NCBI RefSeq assembly: GCF_050717635.1
Contig: NZ_JBOITO010000037.1
Location: forward strand, 28,190 to 92,189
Source of the DNA: Clostridium_AD sp050717635
GTDB lineage: Bacteria; Bacillota; Clostridia; Clostridiales; Clostridiaceae
Direction: 5' to 3'
DNA length: 64,000 nt
Below are positions 25,957 through 34,928 of this stretch, piece by piece. Within the stretch, counting starts at the first letter, position 1; the number at the start of each line of letters is the position of its first letter. The position numbers were made by a program, and so were the translations under genes. The notes beneath the pieces are model-generated. The model worked only from the letters and a program-made list of their open reading frames with translations, was not told the DNA's origin and made no database searches.

Positions 25957-27237
25957 TTATCTTAGGAACCCTTTGTAGTGACGCATTACTAATTGTGATT
26001 CAAGTTGTCTCAACGTCTCAATGGCAACATTTACCAGTATCAGTAACATTGTACCTCCAAAGTATATTCCTTTAAAATGAGTAGTTCCCTCAACAATAAT
26101 AGGGAAGATTGCTATAAGACCCGCAAAAGCTCCTCCAAGTATTGATACTTTAGTCAATACCCTATCGATATAATTTGCTGTATTCTCTCCCGGTCTTATT
26201 CCTGGTATAAAACCTGATGATTTATGCATATTTTCAGCCATTTCATCTGGTTTAAATGTTACCTGAGTATAAAACCATGTAAAGAATACTATTAATACAA
26301 AGTACACCGTTGCATATTTCCAGCTGTTTCTTTCAAAAATACTCCATGGACTATTTTGAATAAAGTTTGCAAATCCAGATGCAGGTTTAATTTGTGCTAT
26401 TGTTTCTGGGAAAGTCATTACTGACATTGCAAAAATTATACCGATAACTCCAGATGCTGTCACACCAATTGGTATATGAGTTGATTGTCCTTTAAATACT
26501 TTATTTCCAACTGATTTCCCAGCATATTGAACAGGAATTCTTCTTTCGCCTAAACTTGCTATTACTACTGCTACTAATAAAGCTACTAATACTGCAATAA
26601 ACATTATAACCTCTACAAAATTTACTTCTCCTGCCTTCTGAAGTCCAGAAATTTTATACATTATACCAGGTAATCCAGAGATAATATTAATAAATATTAT
26701 TAATGAAACACCGTTACCGATACCATGACCTGTGATTTGTTCACCTATCCACACCAAAAATGTTGATGCAGTTGTCATCGTTAGTACCACTAAAAATATG
26801 GTTAAACTAGTTGTATTTGGAAATGCTCCAGTACTTGAGATAATTGCATACATACCAAATGCTTGAAGCGCCCCAAGGACTATGGAACCATATCTAGTAA
26901 AATCTTGTATCCTCTTGCGTCCTTCAACACCCTCTTTAGAAAGTTGCTCTAAGTATGGGATTGCTATAACAAGTAATTGCATTATAATTGATGCATTTAT
27001 GTAAGGACCAACGCCCATAGCAAAAATACTAAACTTACCAAAGGCACCACCTGAAAGCATATCATAAAAACTAAATAATGTGCCTCCACCACTGACTAAG
27101 CCAGAAAGCTTACTCGGATCTACACCAGGAACAGGAATAAAAATACCCATTCTAATAATTACAACCATAAGCAGTGTGAATATCATACGTTTTCTTAGAT
27201 CTGGAACATTCCAGGCATTACGTAGGGTTGATAACAT
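25957..27237 (-). CDS. secY: Preprotein translocase channel subunit SecY
   Basis: The 426-aa protein has ten predicted membrane segments and the SecY opening LRNAWNVPDLRKRMIFTL. The plug and pore region MGVGPYINASIIMQLL lies near 75, and FKPDEMAENMHKSSGFIPGI near 327 matches the large cytoplasmic loop used by SecA and ribosomes. Its ATG directly follows the rplO stop, with GAGGTG inside the rplO end, so translation is coupled. Confidence 0.97.
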   Translation of the reverse strand: MLSTLRNAWNVPDLRKRMIFTLLMVVIIRMGIFIPVPGVDPSKLSGLVSGGGTLFSFYDMLSGGAFGKFSIFAMGVGPYINASIIMQLLVIAIPYLEQLSKEGVEGRKRIQDFTRYGSIVLGALQAFGMYAIISSTGAFPNTTSLTIFLVVLTMTTASTFLVWIGEQITGHGIGNGVSLIIFINIISGLPGIMYKISGLQKAGEVNFVEVIMFIAVLVALLVAVVIASLGERRIPVQYAGKSVGNKVFKGQSTHIPIGVTASGVIGIIFAMSVMTFPETIAQIKPASGFANFIQNSPWSIFERNSWKYATVYFVLIVFFTWFYTQVTFKPDEMAENMHKSSGFIPGIRPGENTANYIDRVLTKVSILGGAFAGLIAIFPIIVEGTTHFKGIYFGGTMLLILVNVAIETLRQLESQLVMRHYKGFLR

Positions 27238-27678
27238 TTATATCACCTCAACTTTTCCTCCAGCTGCTTCAATTTTTTCAGCTGCTGCTTTAGAGAATTT
27301 TGATGCACTAACAGTTAAACTTTTTTCTAAATTACCATTACCAAGTATTTTAACTCCGTTATAAAGCTTTCTTATAACTCTTCTCTCTATTAGCAATTCT
27401 GGTGTAATTTCAGTACCATTTTCGAAGATATTAAGTCTATCCACATTTATACAAGCATATTCTTTTGCAAAAATATTTGTGAATCCTCTTTTAGGTAATC
27501 TTCTGTATAAAGGCATCTGACCTCCTTCAAATCCTGGTCTTGTTCCTCCACCCGATCTAGAGTTTTGTCCGTCTTGACCTCTTCCTGCAGTTTTTCCCCA
27601 GCCTGAACCAGTACCTCTACCAATTCTCTTAGGAGATTTTTTTGAACCTTGTGCAGGTCTTAACTCATGAAGTTTCAT
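27238..27678 (-). CDS. rplO: 50S ribosomal protein L15
   Basis: The 146-aa product has the glycine-rich L15 N-terminus (RIGRGTGSGWGKTAGRGQDG) and GFEGGQMPLYRRLPKRGF. It is followed without a gap by secY. Confidence 0.97.
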   Translation of the reverse strand: MKLHELRPAQGSKKSPKRIGRGTGSGWGKTAGRGQDGQNSRSGGGTRPGFEGGQMPLYRRLPKRGFTNIFAKEYACINVDRLNIFENGTEITPELLIERRVIRKLYNGVKILGNGNLEKSLTVSASKFSKAAAEKIEAAGGKVEVI

Positions 27679-27694
27679 CTAAACACCTCCTCTT

Positions 27695-27874
27695 CTATAC
27701 TTCTTCTACTTTTAGTAGATAAATAGCTTTATTAATCATACCTCTGATCTGAGGAGTTTCCTCGTGCTCAACACTTTTTCCTATTATTCTTAATCCTAAA
27801 GAATTAACCGTAGCAATATGTGATTTTTTTCTACCTATTAAACTCTTTATTAAAGTTATTTTAACTCTAGCCAA
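27695..27874 (-). CDS. rpmD: 50S ribosomal protein L30
   Basis: A 59-aa product, ARVKITLIKSLIGRKKSH then ending AIYLLKVEEV, in the standard place between rpsE and rplO. The start is TTG with GGAGG upstream. Confidence 0.95.
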   Translation of the reverse strand: MARVKITLIKSLIGRKKSHIATVNSLGLRIIGKSVEHEETPQIRGMINKAIYLLKVEEV

Positions 27875-27886
27875 GGTTTTCCCCTC

Positions 27887-28384
27887 CTATCTTAATATTT
27901 CTTCTACAGTCTTGCCTCTTAATTTAGCAACTTGTTCTAGTGTTCTTAATCTTGCTAAACCATCAATAGTAGCATTAACCACATTTCTTGGATTACTAGA
28001 ACCTAAAGACTTAGCTCTAACATCCTTTAATCCTGATAATTCTAGAACTGCTCTAACTGGTCCACCAGCTAATACTCCTGTACCTTCTACACCAGGCATT
28101 ATGTGTATAACTGAAGTACCAAACTTACCATCAATAGTATGAGGAATAGTTGATCCAACCATAGCTACTGTTACTAAATTCTTTTTAGCATCTTCTATTC
28201 CTTTTCTGATTGCTTCAGGAATTTCTACAGATTTACCCATTCCAACGCCAACGTGTCCGTTTTCATCTCCAACAACAACTAATGCGCTAAATCTGAAGTT
28301 TCTTCCACCTTTAACAACCTTAGCTACTCTGTTTATGTTAACTACTTTTTCTTTAAGGTCTAATGTGTTAGGATCTATTTTCAT
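27887..28384 (-). CDS. rpsE: 30S ribosomal protein S5
   Basis: The 165-aa product has VVKGGRNFRFSALVVVGDENG (RNA-binding part), GKSVEIPEAIRKGIEDAKKN and the C-terminal GSSNPRNVVNATIDGL. It takes part in decoding accuracy at the mRNA entry side. Confidence 0.97.
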   Translation of the reverse strand: MKIDPNTLDLKEKVVNINRVAKVVKGGRNFRFSALVVVGDENGHVGVGMGKSVEIPEAIRKGIEDAKKNLVTVAMVGSTIPHTIDGKFGTSVIHIMPGVEGTGVLAGGPVRAVLELSGLKDVRAKSLGSSNPRNVVNATIDGLARLRTLEQVAKLRGKTVEEILR

Positions 28385-28401
28385 GTGTTTTCCTCCTTTT
28401 C

Positions 28402-28764
28402 TTAGAATTTCAGTCCAGCGTCTCTTGCTCCTTCAGCGAGGTTTTGTACTCTACCGTGGTATACATATCCGCCTCTATCAAATACTACTTCTTCTATCCC
28501 TTTTTCAAGTGATCTTTCAGCAATCATTTTTCCTACTAACTTAGCTGCTTCTTTATTGCCACCTAATTTTGGTTCGAAAGCTTTATCTATACTTGAAGCA
28601 GAAACTAATGTGATTCGTGCTACATCATCTATTATTTGAGCATATATATTCTTATCACTTCTATATACAGCGAGTCTTGGTCTTTGTGCTGTACCAGAAA
28701 TCTTATTACGAACTCTAAGATGACGTTTAACTCTTGATTTTTGTCTATCGTCTTTCTTGAACAA
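28402..28764 (-). CDS. rplR: 50S ribosomal protein L18
   Basis: The 120-aa product binds 5S rRNA; RHLRVRNKISGTAQRPRLAV and the C-terminal FDRGGYVYHGRVQNLAEGAR are typical. The start is taken as TTG (28762-28764) with AAGGAG 8 nt upstream. Confidence 0.96.
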   Translation of the reverse strand: MFKKDDRQKSRVKRHLRVRNKISGTAQRPRLAVYRSDKNIYAQIIDDVARITLVSASSIDKAFEPKLGGNKEAAKLVGKMIAERSLEKGIEEVVFDRGGYVYHGRVQNLAEGARDAGLKF

Positions 28765-28784
28765 ATCATTCACTCCTTCCGACT

Positions 28785-29324
28785 TTATTTACCTGTTTTA
28801 CCTTCCTTACGTCTTATAATTTCATCAGAATATTTAATTCCTTTTCCTTTGTAAGGTTCTGGTTTTCTCCAAGCTCTTATTTCTGCTGAAACAGCTCCAA
28901 CTAATTGTTTATCAATACCTTTTACTATTATTTTGTTAGCATCTGGTATTTCAAATTGGATTCCTGCAACTGCATCTATTTCAACTGGATGTGAATATCC
29001 AAGACTTAATGTTATTTTAGATCCCTTTAACTGAGCTCTGTAACCAACACCAACTAACTCAAGAGTTTTTTGGTATCCTTCTGTTACGCCAATAACCATA
29101 TTGTTTATTAATGATCTTGTAAGTCCATGAAGAGCTCTATGTTCTTTTACATCGCTTGGTCTTGATACTACCAAAGTGTTATCTTCTATAGCTATGATCA
29201 TTTTAGGGCTCATGTTCTGAGTTAACTCACCTTTTGGACCCTTTACAGTTACAACATTTGCTTCTGAAACTGCAACAGTTACTCCATTAGGTATAACTAC
29301 TGGAAGCCTTCCGATTCTTGACAT
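28785..29324 (-). CDS. rplF: 50S ribosomal protein L6
   Basis: The 179-aa product opens SRIGRLPVVIPNGVTV and contains ELVGVGYRAQLKGSKITLSL and the C-terminal EPYKGKGIKYSDEIIRRKEG of L6. It has a strong AGGAGGTG site after an unusually long upstream spacer. Confidence 0.97.
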   Translation of the reverse strand: MSRIGRLPVVIPNGVTVAVSEANVVTVKGPKGELTQNMSPKMIIAIEDNTLVVSRPSDVKEHRALHGLTRSLINNMVIGVTEGYQKTLELVGVGYRAQLKGSKITLSLGYSHPVEIDAVAGIQFEIPDANKIIVKGIDKQLVGAVSAEIRAWRKPEPYKGKGIKYSDEIIRRKEGKTGK

Positions 29325-29471
29325 ACTTACACCTCCTGTGTTCTTTTTAGATACGTAACAATCATTAATTGCTATGTTTCTTATATTCCTTTTAAGTACT
29401 ATCCAATTATTAATTGTTTAGTCTATATTTTTCTTTAACTATCAAATTTGTTATGTATAAAAATCACTATA
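29325..29471 (-). other. 147-bp spacer between rpsH and rplF
   Basis: Spacers elsewhere in the spc operon are mostly 10-30 bp. This one is AT-rich and holds no gene. Two similar near-palindromes, CAATTAATAATTG and CAATTAATGATTG, lie about 50 bp apart. It might hold an internal promoter or a processing site; I see no clear -35/-10 pair. Confidence 0.4.
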
Positions 29472-29870
29472 CTACCAAATGTAGCAAATAACTTCTCCAC
29501 CTAAACCTAATTTTCTAGCTTCTCTATCTGCAACGAGCCCTTTTGAAGTTGATATTATAGCAACTCCTAGACCGTTTAATACTTTTGGAATATCTTCATT
29601 TTTAGAGTATACTCTTAAACCTGGTTTAGATATTCTTTTAAGTCCTGTGATAACTCTTTCCTTGTTTTGACCATATTTCATTGCAAGTCTCATCATAGGA
29701 ACGACACCATCATTATATTCTTCAATATTTTTAATGTATCCTTCTTGAAGCATTATATTTGCAATTTCCTTCTTTATAGTTGAAGAAGGTACTTCTACTA
29801 TTTCATGTCTAACAACATTTGCGTTTCTTACGCGTGTTAGCAAATCTGCGATTGGGTCAGTCATAACCAT
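29472..29870 (-). CDS. rpsH: 30S ribosomal protein S8
   Basis: The 132-aa product begins VMTDPIADLLTRVRNAN and ends GLGGEVICYIW, as S8 does. The first ATG is kept because AAAGGAGG lies 8 nt before it. S8 binds helix 21 of 16S rRNA and regulates the spc operon in E. coli. Confidence 0.97.
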   Translation of the reverse strand: MVMTDPIADLLTRVRNANVVRHEIVEVPSSTIKKEIANIMLQEGYIKNIEEYNDGVVPMMRLAMKYGQNKERVITGLKRISKPGLRVYSKNEDIPKVLNGLGVAIISTSKGLVADREARKLGLGGEVICYIW

Positions 29871-29902
29871 TTTTCGTGCCTCCTTTCATTAGAATATTCT
29901 AA

Positions 29903-30088
29903 TTACCAACTTGCTTTTCTGCAACCTGGAATTTCTCCCTTGTGTGCAAGTTCTCTAAAGCAGATACGGCATATACCAAATTTCTGTAATACAGAATGTG
30001 GTCTTCCACATAGTCTGCATCTAGTATAAGCTCTAGTTGTGAATTTAGGTTCTTTTTTCCATTTTTCTATTAATGCCTTACGTGCCAT
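29903..30088 (-). CDS. rpsN: 30S ribosomal protein S14, zinc type
   Basis: The 61-aa product is the short zinc-binding S14, with CRLCGRPHSV and CRICFREL giving four cysteines. It lies between rplE and rpsH. Confidence 0.97.
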   Translation of the reverse strand: MARKALIEKWKKEPKFTTRAYTRCRLCGRPHSVLQKFGICRICFRELAHKGEIPGCRKASW

Positions 30089-30103
30089 ATGTTTACCTCC
30101 TTA

Positions 30104-30646
30104 TTATTGAGCAAATGGCATTCCAAGGAATCTTAATAGCTCTCTTGCTTCCTCGTCTGTCTTTGCAGTGGTAACGAATATTATATCCATTCCTCTTATT
30201 TTATCAATTTTATCATATTCTATTTCAGGGAATATAAGTTGTTCTTTAACACCTATAGCATAATTTCCTCTACCATCAAATGCTTTAGAAGAAGCTCCTC
30301 TAAAATCTCTAACTCTAGGTAATGCAACGTTCATTAATTTATCAGCAAATTCGAACATTTGAGTTTTTCTTAATGTAACTTTACAACCTATTGGCATATT
30401 TTCTCTTAGTTTGAAGTTAGCTATAGATTTTTTTGCTCTTGTCATAATTGGTTTTTGACCTGCTATAATTTGCATGTCACTGATAGCTGAATCTAATACT
30501 TTAGTATTATCTTTAGCTTCTCCAACTCCCATATTTAAGACAATCTTTTCAAGCTTAGGTACTTCCATTATATTTTTATAACCGAATTTTTCCATTAATG
30601 CTTGAACTACTTCATTTTTATATTTTTCTTGTAGTCTTGAACTCAT
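30104..30646 (-). CDS. rplE: 50S ribosomal protein L5
   Basis: The 180-aa 5S rRNA-binding protein has EKIVLNMGVGEA, ANFKLRENMPIGCKVTLRK and FPEIEYDKIDKIRGMDI. It lies 22 bp after rplX. Confidence 0.97.
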   Translation of the reverse strand: MSSRLQEKYKNEVVQALMEKFGYKNIMEVPKLEKIVLNMGVGEAKDNTKVLDSAISDMQIIAGQKPIMTRAKKSIANFKLRENMPIGCKVTLRKTQMFEFADKLMNVALPRVRDFRGASSKAFDGRGNYAIGVKEQLIFPEIEYDKIDKIRGMDIIFVTTAKTDEEARELLRFLGMPFAQ

Positions 30647-30668
30647 ATGTTAAACCTCCTTTCAGGAC

Positions 30669-30992
30669 TTAAAATGTTTCTGCACACTTCTTGCAAACTC
30701 TAACTTTAGTTCCATCTTCTAAAATTTTACTGTTTATTCTTGTTACATTTTTGCATTTTGTGCAATATAACATAACTTTAGAACTATTTATAGCTGCTTC
30801 TCTGTGAGTTATTCCACCCTGCATGTTTTGTTTACTTGGTTTTTGATGTTTTGTAACTACACTAACATCTTTCACTAATACTTTTCCAGTTTTAGGGTAT
30901 ACAGCTAAGACTTCGCTTATTTTACCTTTATCTTTACCTGATATAACCATTACTGTATCCTTTTTTCTTATGTGTACTTTTTTAACTGCCAT
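30669..30992 (-). CDS. rplX: 50S ribosomal protein L24
   Basis: The 107-aa product has the KOW motif KKDTVMVISGKDKGKISEVL and a C-terminal CTKC/CKKC pair that may bind zinc. The ATG giving MAVKKVH has AGGAGGTG upstream. L24 starts 50S assembly. Confidence 0.97.
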   Translation of the reverse strand: MAVKKVHIRKKDTVMVISGKDKGKISEVLAVYPKTGKVLVKDVSVVTKHQKPSKQNMQGGITHREAAINSSKVMLYCTKCKNVTRINSKILEDGTKVRVCKKCAETF

Positions 30993-31009
30993 ATTAGACA
31001 CCTCCTATC

Positions 31010-31378
31010 TTATAGAACTTCAGGCGCTAGTGATAATATCTTACTAAAGTCTTTATCTCTTAACTCCCTAGCAACAGGTCCGAATATACGAGTTCCTTTT
31101 GGGTTTTTGTCATCTTTAATAATAACAGCTGCATTATCATCAAATTTAACATATGTTCCATCAGCTCGTCTTAAGCCTTTAGCAGTTCTAACTATAACTG
31201 CTTTAACTACTTCGCCTTTTTTAACAACTCCACCTGGTGTTGCACTTTTAACACTGGCAACTATAGTATCACTTATATTTCCCCATTTTCTATGGGAACC
31301 ACCTAATACTCTAATACACATGATTTCTTTAGCGCCAGAATTATCTGCAACCTTTAATCTTGATTGCTGTTGTATCAT
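31010..31378 (-). CDS. rplN: 50S ribosomal protein L14
   Basis: The 122-aa product opens MIQQQSRLKVADNSGAKEI and ends FSKILSLAPEVL, as L14. It forms part of the subunit interface. Confidence 0.97.
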   Translation of the reverse strand: MIQQQSRLKVADNSGAKEIMCIRVLGGSHRKWGNISDTIVASVKSATPGGVVKKGEVVKAVIVRTAKGLRRADGTYVKFDDNAAVIIKDDKNPKGTRIFGPVARELRDKDFSKILSLAPEVL

Positions 31379-31414
31379 ATCAAATACCCTCCTTTCAATC
31401 GTTAAAACGAAATA

Positions 31415-31669
31415 CTATTTAGCCTTTTCAACTATTCCAGTAATTCTCCATCTTTTATCTTTAGATAATGGTCTTGTTTCCATAATTGAAACTTTATCAT
31501 TAACTTTAGCTTCATTATTCTCATCATGAGCCTTAAGTTTAGTTGTTGTATTTATTATTTTTCCGTATAATGGATGACGAACTTTTCTTTCAATTGCTAC
31601 AACTATTGTCTTATCCATTTTATCAGAAACTACTTTACCTATTCTTGTCTTTCTGTTGTTTCTTTCCAC
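31415..31669 (-). CDS. rpsQ: 30S ribosomal protein S17
   Basis: The 84-aa OB-fold protein has RKTRIGKVVSDKMDKTIVVA and VSIMETRPLSKDKRWR, typical of S17. Confidence 0.97.
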   Translation of the reverse strand: MERNNRKTRIGKVVSDKMDKTIVVAIERKVRHPLYGKIINTTTKLKAHDENNEAKVNDKVSIMETRPLSKDKRWRITGIVEKAK

Positions 31670-31690
31670 AAGGGTAACCTCCTTTCAGTT

Positions 31691-31903
31691 TTACTGTTCA
31701 AAAGCCCTAATTTCTTCTTGTCTAAGGATGGTCTTAATTTGGGCTATAGATTTTTTTACTTGTTTTATTCTCATAGGGTTCTCTAACTGGCCTGTAGCTA
31801 ACTGAAATCTAAGATTAAATAATTCTGTCTTTAAATCAGACATTTTTACTTGCAAATCTTGAGGATTACTTTCTCTTAATTCTTTTAAATCATTAGCCTT
31901 CAT
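31691..31903 (-). CDS. rpmC: 50S ribosomal protein L29
   Basis: The 70-aa helical protein (MKANDLKELRESNPQDL, LRFQLATGQLENPMRIKQVK) lies at the peptide exit and docks trigger factor and SRP in known systems. Its ATG overlaps the rplP 3' end by 11 nt; the GGCGGTGA before it lies inside rplP, so translation is coupled. Confidence 0.96.
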   Translation of the reverse strand: MKANDLKELRESNPQDLQVKMSDLKTELFNLRFQLATGQLENPMRIKQVKKSIAQIKTILRQEEIRAFEQ

Positions 31904-32336
31904 TGACTTCACCGCCTATTTCCTCAAAATCTTTTCTAGTTACAAACTTAGTTTTAATTGGAAGTTTGTGTGAAGCAAGTCTCATTGCTTCTCTAGCTGC
32001 TTCTTCTGTTACTCCAGCAATTTCAAATAAGACTCTACCTGGTTTAACAACTGCTACCCAATATTCTACTGATCCTTTACCTGAACCCATACGAGTTTCA
32101 GCCGGCTTTTCAGTTACTGGCTTATCAGGGAAGATTTTTATCCAAACCTTTCCTCCTCTTTTAACATATCTATTGATAGCAACTCTGGCAGATTCTATTT
32201 GATTACTTTTAACCCAACCACATTCCATAGCTTGTAATGCATAATCTCCGTATGCAATAAAGTTTCCTCTTGTAGCTTTTCCTTTCATCCTACCACGTTG
32301 AACCTTACGATGTTTAGATCTCTTAGGCATTAACAT
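31893..32336 (-). CDS. rplP: 50S ribosomal protein L16
   Basis: The 147-aa product opens LMPKRSKHRKVQRGRMKG and has RMGSGKGSVEYWVAVVKPG. The first ATG fits GGAGG 8 nt upstream. It helps shape the A site of the 50S. Confidence 0.97.
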   Translation of the reverse strand: MLMPKRSKHRKVQRGRMKGKATRGNFIAYGDYALQAMECGWVKSNQIESARVAINRYVKRGGKVWIKIFPDKPVTEKPAETRMGSGKGSVEYWVAVVKPGRVLFEIAGVTEEAAREAMRLASHKLPIKTKFVTRKDFEEIGGEVNEG

Positions 32337-32361
32337 GTCTTATTCCTCCTTCCTTACACTT

Positions 32362-33027
32362 CTACGCGGTTACCTCTTCCTTAACTATTTTCTTTGTAGG
32401 AAGAACTTCTCCTCTATATACCCAAACTTTTACGCCTATTTTACCATATACTGTGTTTGCTTCTGCAAATCCATAGTCTATATCAGCTCTCAATGTTTGT
32501 AGTGGAATTGTTCCCTCATGATAGTGTTCTGTTCTAGCTATTTCAGCGCCGCCAAGTCTTCCTGCACAAGCAGTTTTAACTCCTTTTACGCCACTTCTCA
32601 TAGCTCTTTGTATTGTTTGTTTCATAGCTCTTCTAAAAGAAATTCTTTTTTCTAATTGGGAAGCAATATTTTCTGACATTAGTTGAGCGTTATTCTCAGC
32701 TTGTTTTACTTCCACTATGTTAATTAAAACATTTTTATCTATTACAAGTTTTTTCATATCTTGCTTTATAACTTCTATTCCAGAACCGCCTCTACCAATA
32801 ACCATTCCTGGTTTAGCAGTGTGTATATTAATTTTGACTCTCTTAGCAGCTCTTTCAATTTCAATTTTAGAAATTCCAGCTGTATAAAGCTTACTTTTTA
32901 AGAATTCTCTAATCTTAAAATCTTCAACAAGATTATCTGCAAAGTTCTTTTTATCAGCATACCATTTAGAATCCCAATCTTTTATAACACCAACCCTAAA
33001 GCCGTGTGGATGTATTTTTTGTCCCAC
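32362..33027 (-). CDS. rpsC: 30S ribosomal protein S3
   Basis: The 221-aa product begins GQKIHPHGFRVGVIKDWDS and holds a KH domain with KPGMVIGRGGSGIEVIK. It forms part of the mRNA entry helicase surface. Confidence 0.97.
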   Translation of the reverse strand: MGQKIHPHGFRVGVIKDWDSKWYADKKNFADNLVEDFKIREFLKSKLYTAGISKIEIERAAKRVKINIHTAKPGMVIGRGGSGIEVIKQDMKKLVIDKNVLINIVEVKQAENNAQLMSENIASQLEKRISFRRAMKQTIQRAMRSGVKGVKTACAGRLGGAEIARTEHYHEGTIPLQTLRADIDYGFAEANTVYGKIGVKVWVYRGEVLPTKKIVKEEVTA

Positions 33028-33043
33028 GCTATATCCCTCCTTC

Positions 33044-33379
33044 TTATACTCTTTCTGTAACCATTATAGTTATATGACTAGATCTTTTTTTAATTCTATA
33101 AGCTCTTCCTTGTGCACGTGGTCTAAATCTTTTAAGAGTTGGACCTTGACATGCATAAGCCTTAACAACGTATAATCTAGTAACATCTAAGTTTAAATTA
33201 TTTTCTGCATTTGCTACAGCTGATTTAAGTACTTTAGTCACTACTTCAGCTGCATTTTTTGGAGTGTATTGTAATATAGCAAAAGCTTCATTTACATTTT
33301 TTCCTCTTATTAAATCAAGAACAATCCCGATTTTCATTGAGGACGTTCTCACATATTTAGCTATAGCTTTAGCCTCCAT
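33044..33379 (-). CDS. rplV: 50S ribosomal protein L22
   Basis: The 111-aa product has KYVRTSSMKIGIVLDLIRGK and the tunnel-lining loop with PRAQGRAYRIKKRSSHIT. Its loop region is a known macrolide-resistance site; nothing unusual is seen. Confidence 0.97.
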   Translation of the reverse strand: MEAKAIAKYVRTSSMKIGIVLDLIRGKNVNEAFAILQYTPKNAAEVVTKVLKSAVANAENNLNLDVTRLYVVKAYACQGPTLKRFRPRAQGRAYRIKKRSSHITIMVTERV

Positions 33380-33400
33380 GATTGTTTCCTCCTTCCGACA

Positions 33401-33682
33401 CTATCTTACTTTACTTGTTTTTTCTTTATTAATGTGTCCTTTAAATGTTCTAGTTAATGCGAATTCGCCTAATTTATGTCCTACCATATCTTCTAAAACA
33501 TAAACTGGTACGTGTTTTCTTCCATCATGTACTGCGATAGTATGACCTATCATTTGCGGAAAAATAGTAGAACTTCTTGACCAAGTCTTTATTACTTTTT
33601 TCTCGCCAACTTTATTCATCTCATTAATTCTGTTTAACAGAACTTCTTGTACATAAGGTCCTTTTTTTACTGATCTACTCAC
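33401..33682 (-). CDS. rpsS: 30S ribosomal protein S19
   Basis: The 93-aa product has SRSVKKGPYVQEVLLNRI, TWSRSSTIFPQMIGHTIAVH and FALTRTFKGH, typical of S19. Confidence 0.97.
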   Translation of the reverse strand: MSRSVKKGPYVQEVLLNRINEMNKVGEKKVIKTWSRSSTIFPQMIGHTIAVHDGRKHVPVYVLEDMVGHKLGEFALTRTFKGHINKEKTSKVR

Positions 33683-33744
33683 TTTTGTGGCCTCCCTTCA
33701 TACAACATAATGATAGTTCAAAGATAATCTAGATTAACTCCAAA

Positions 33745-34578
33745 CTATTTCCTATTTTTACCCTTGACAATATATTTGTCAGAATATTTATTAGTTTTTC
33801 TAGTCTTATATCCAAGTGCTGGTTTGCCCCAAGGAGTCATTGGACTAGCGTGACCTATAGGTGATTTACCTTCTCCACCACCGTGTGGGTGATCGTTAGG
33901 GTTCATTACAGACCCTCTTACTGTTGGTCTGAAACCTAAATGTCTCTTTTTACCTGCATTACCTATGTTAACAATATCATGTGTTACATTAGATACTGTT
34001 CCTATAGTAGCTCTACATTTAATTCTAATATATCTTACTTCTCCACTTGGAAGTTTTACTTGCGCATAGTCTCCATCTTTAGCCATAAGCTGTGCTGAAG
34101 AACCTGCTGACCTTACAAGTTGAGCTCCTTTTCCAACCTGTAGCTCTACGTTATGAATTGTAGAACCAATTGGTATATTCAGTATTGGAAGAGTATTACC
34201 ATTTTTTATGTCTGAATCAGGTCCAGATACAATTACATCTCCAACTTTTAAGCCAACTGGAGCAATTATATATCTTTTTTCACCATCAGCATATACAACA
34301 AGAGCTATGTAAGCAGATCTATTTGGATCATACTCAATTGTGGAAACTTTTGCTGGAATATCATCTTTATTTCTTTTAAAATCTATTAGTCTGTAAGCTT
34401 GTTTTGCTCCACCACCACGGTGACGAACAGTTATCTTACCTTGGTTGTTTCTACCGCCTGACCTCTTAGTACTTACAAGAAGTGATTTTAGTGGCTTATC
34501 TGTAGTTATTTCTTTAAAATCAGACATAGTCATATTTCTTCTTGATGGTGTGGTCGGTCTAAATTTTCTAATAGCCAT
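33745..34578 (-). CDS. rplB: 50S ribosomal protein L2
   Basis: The 277-aa product has RHRGGGAKQAYRLIDFKRNK and the conserved histidine region VMNPNDHPHGGGEGKSPIG near the peptidyl-transferase centre. Confidence 0.98.
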   Translation of the reverse strand: MAIRKFRPTTPSRRNMTMSDFKEITTDKPLKSLLVSTKRSGGRNNQGKITVRHRGGGAKQAYRLIDFKRNKDDIPAKVSTIEYDPNRSAYIALVVYADGEKRYIIAPVGLKVGDVIVSGPDSDIKNGNTLPILNIPIGSTIHNVELQVGKGAQLVRSAGSSAQLMAKDGDYAQVKLPSGEVRYIRIKCRATIGTVSNVTHDIVNIGNAGKKRHLGFRPTVRGSVMNPNDHPHGGGEGKSPIGHASPMTPWGKPALGYKTRKTNKYSDKYIVKGKNRK

Positions 34579-34634
34579 TAGATTTCCCTCCTTCTTTCTC
34601 GCTTATCTGGCTTCAGCCAATACCTGCTTAATAA

Positions 34635-34928
34635 TTAAATTCCATCAAAAAACTCAATTGTCTTACTTTCTGTTGTTAAAGTAACAATAGCTTTTTTGAA
34701 GTCAGCTCTTTTTCCAATGTGAACTCCAACTCTTTTAGTTTTACCTATATTTCTTAGTGTTCTTACATTTTCAACGTTAACTCCAAATACTTCTTCTACA
34801 GCTTTTTTAACTTGAGTTTTATTTGCATGAATATCAACTATAAAGGTGTATTTTTTTTCAGCCATTACAGCCATACTTTTTTCTGTAATTACAGGTTTCC
34901 TTATAATATCATGGCTAGTTAACTTCAT
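34635..34928 (-). CDS. rplW: 50S ribosomal protein L23
   Basis: The 97-aa product has DIIRKPVITEKSMAVMAEKK and KTKRVGVHIGKRADFKKA. It docks trigger factor at the exit tunnel in known systems. Its ATG shares one base with the rplD stop (TAATG). Confidence 0.97.
   Translation of the reverse strand: MKLTSHDIIRKPVITEKSMAVMAEKKYTFIVDIHANKTQVKKAVEEVFGVNVENVRTLRNIGKTKRVGVHIGKRADFKKAIVTLTTESKTIEFFDGI

Noticed and set aside
30972..31529. 185-codon plus-strand open frame opposite rplX-rplN-rpsQ
   Set aside because: Shadow of three ribosomal protein genes; no own signals.
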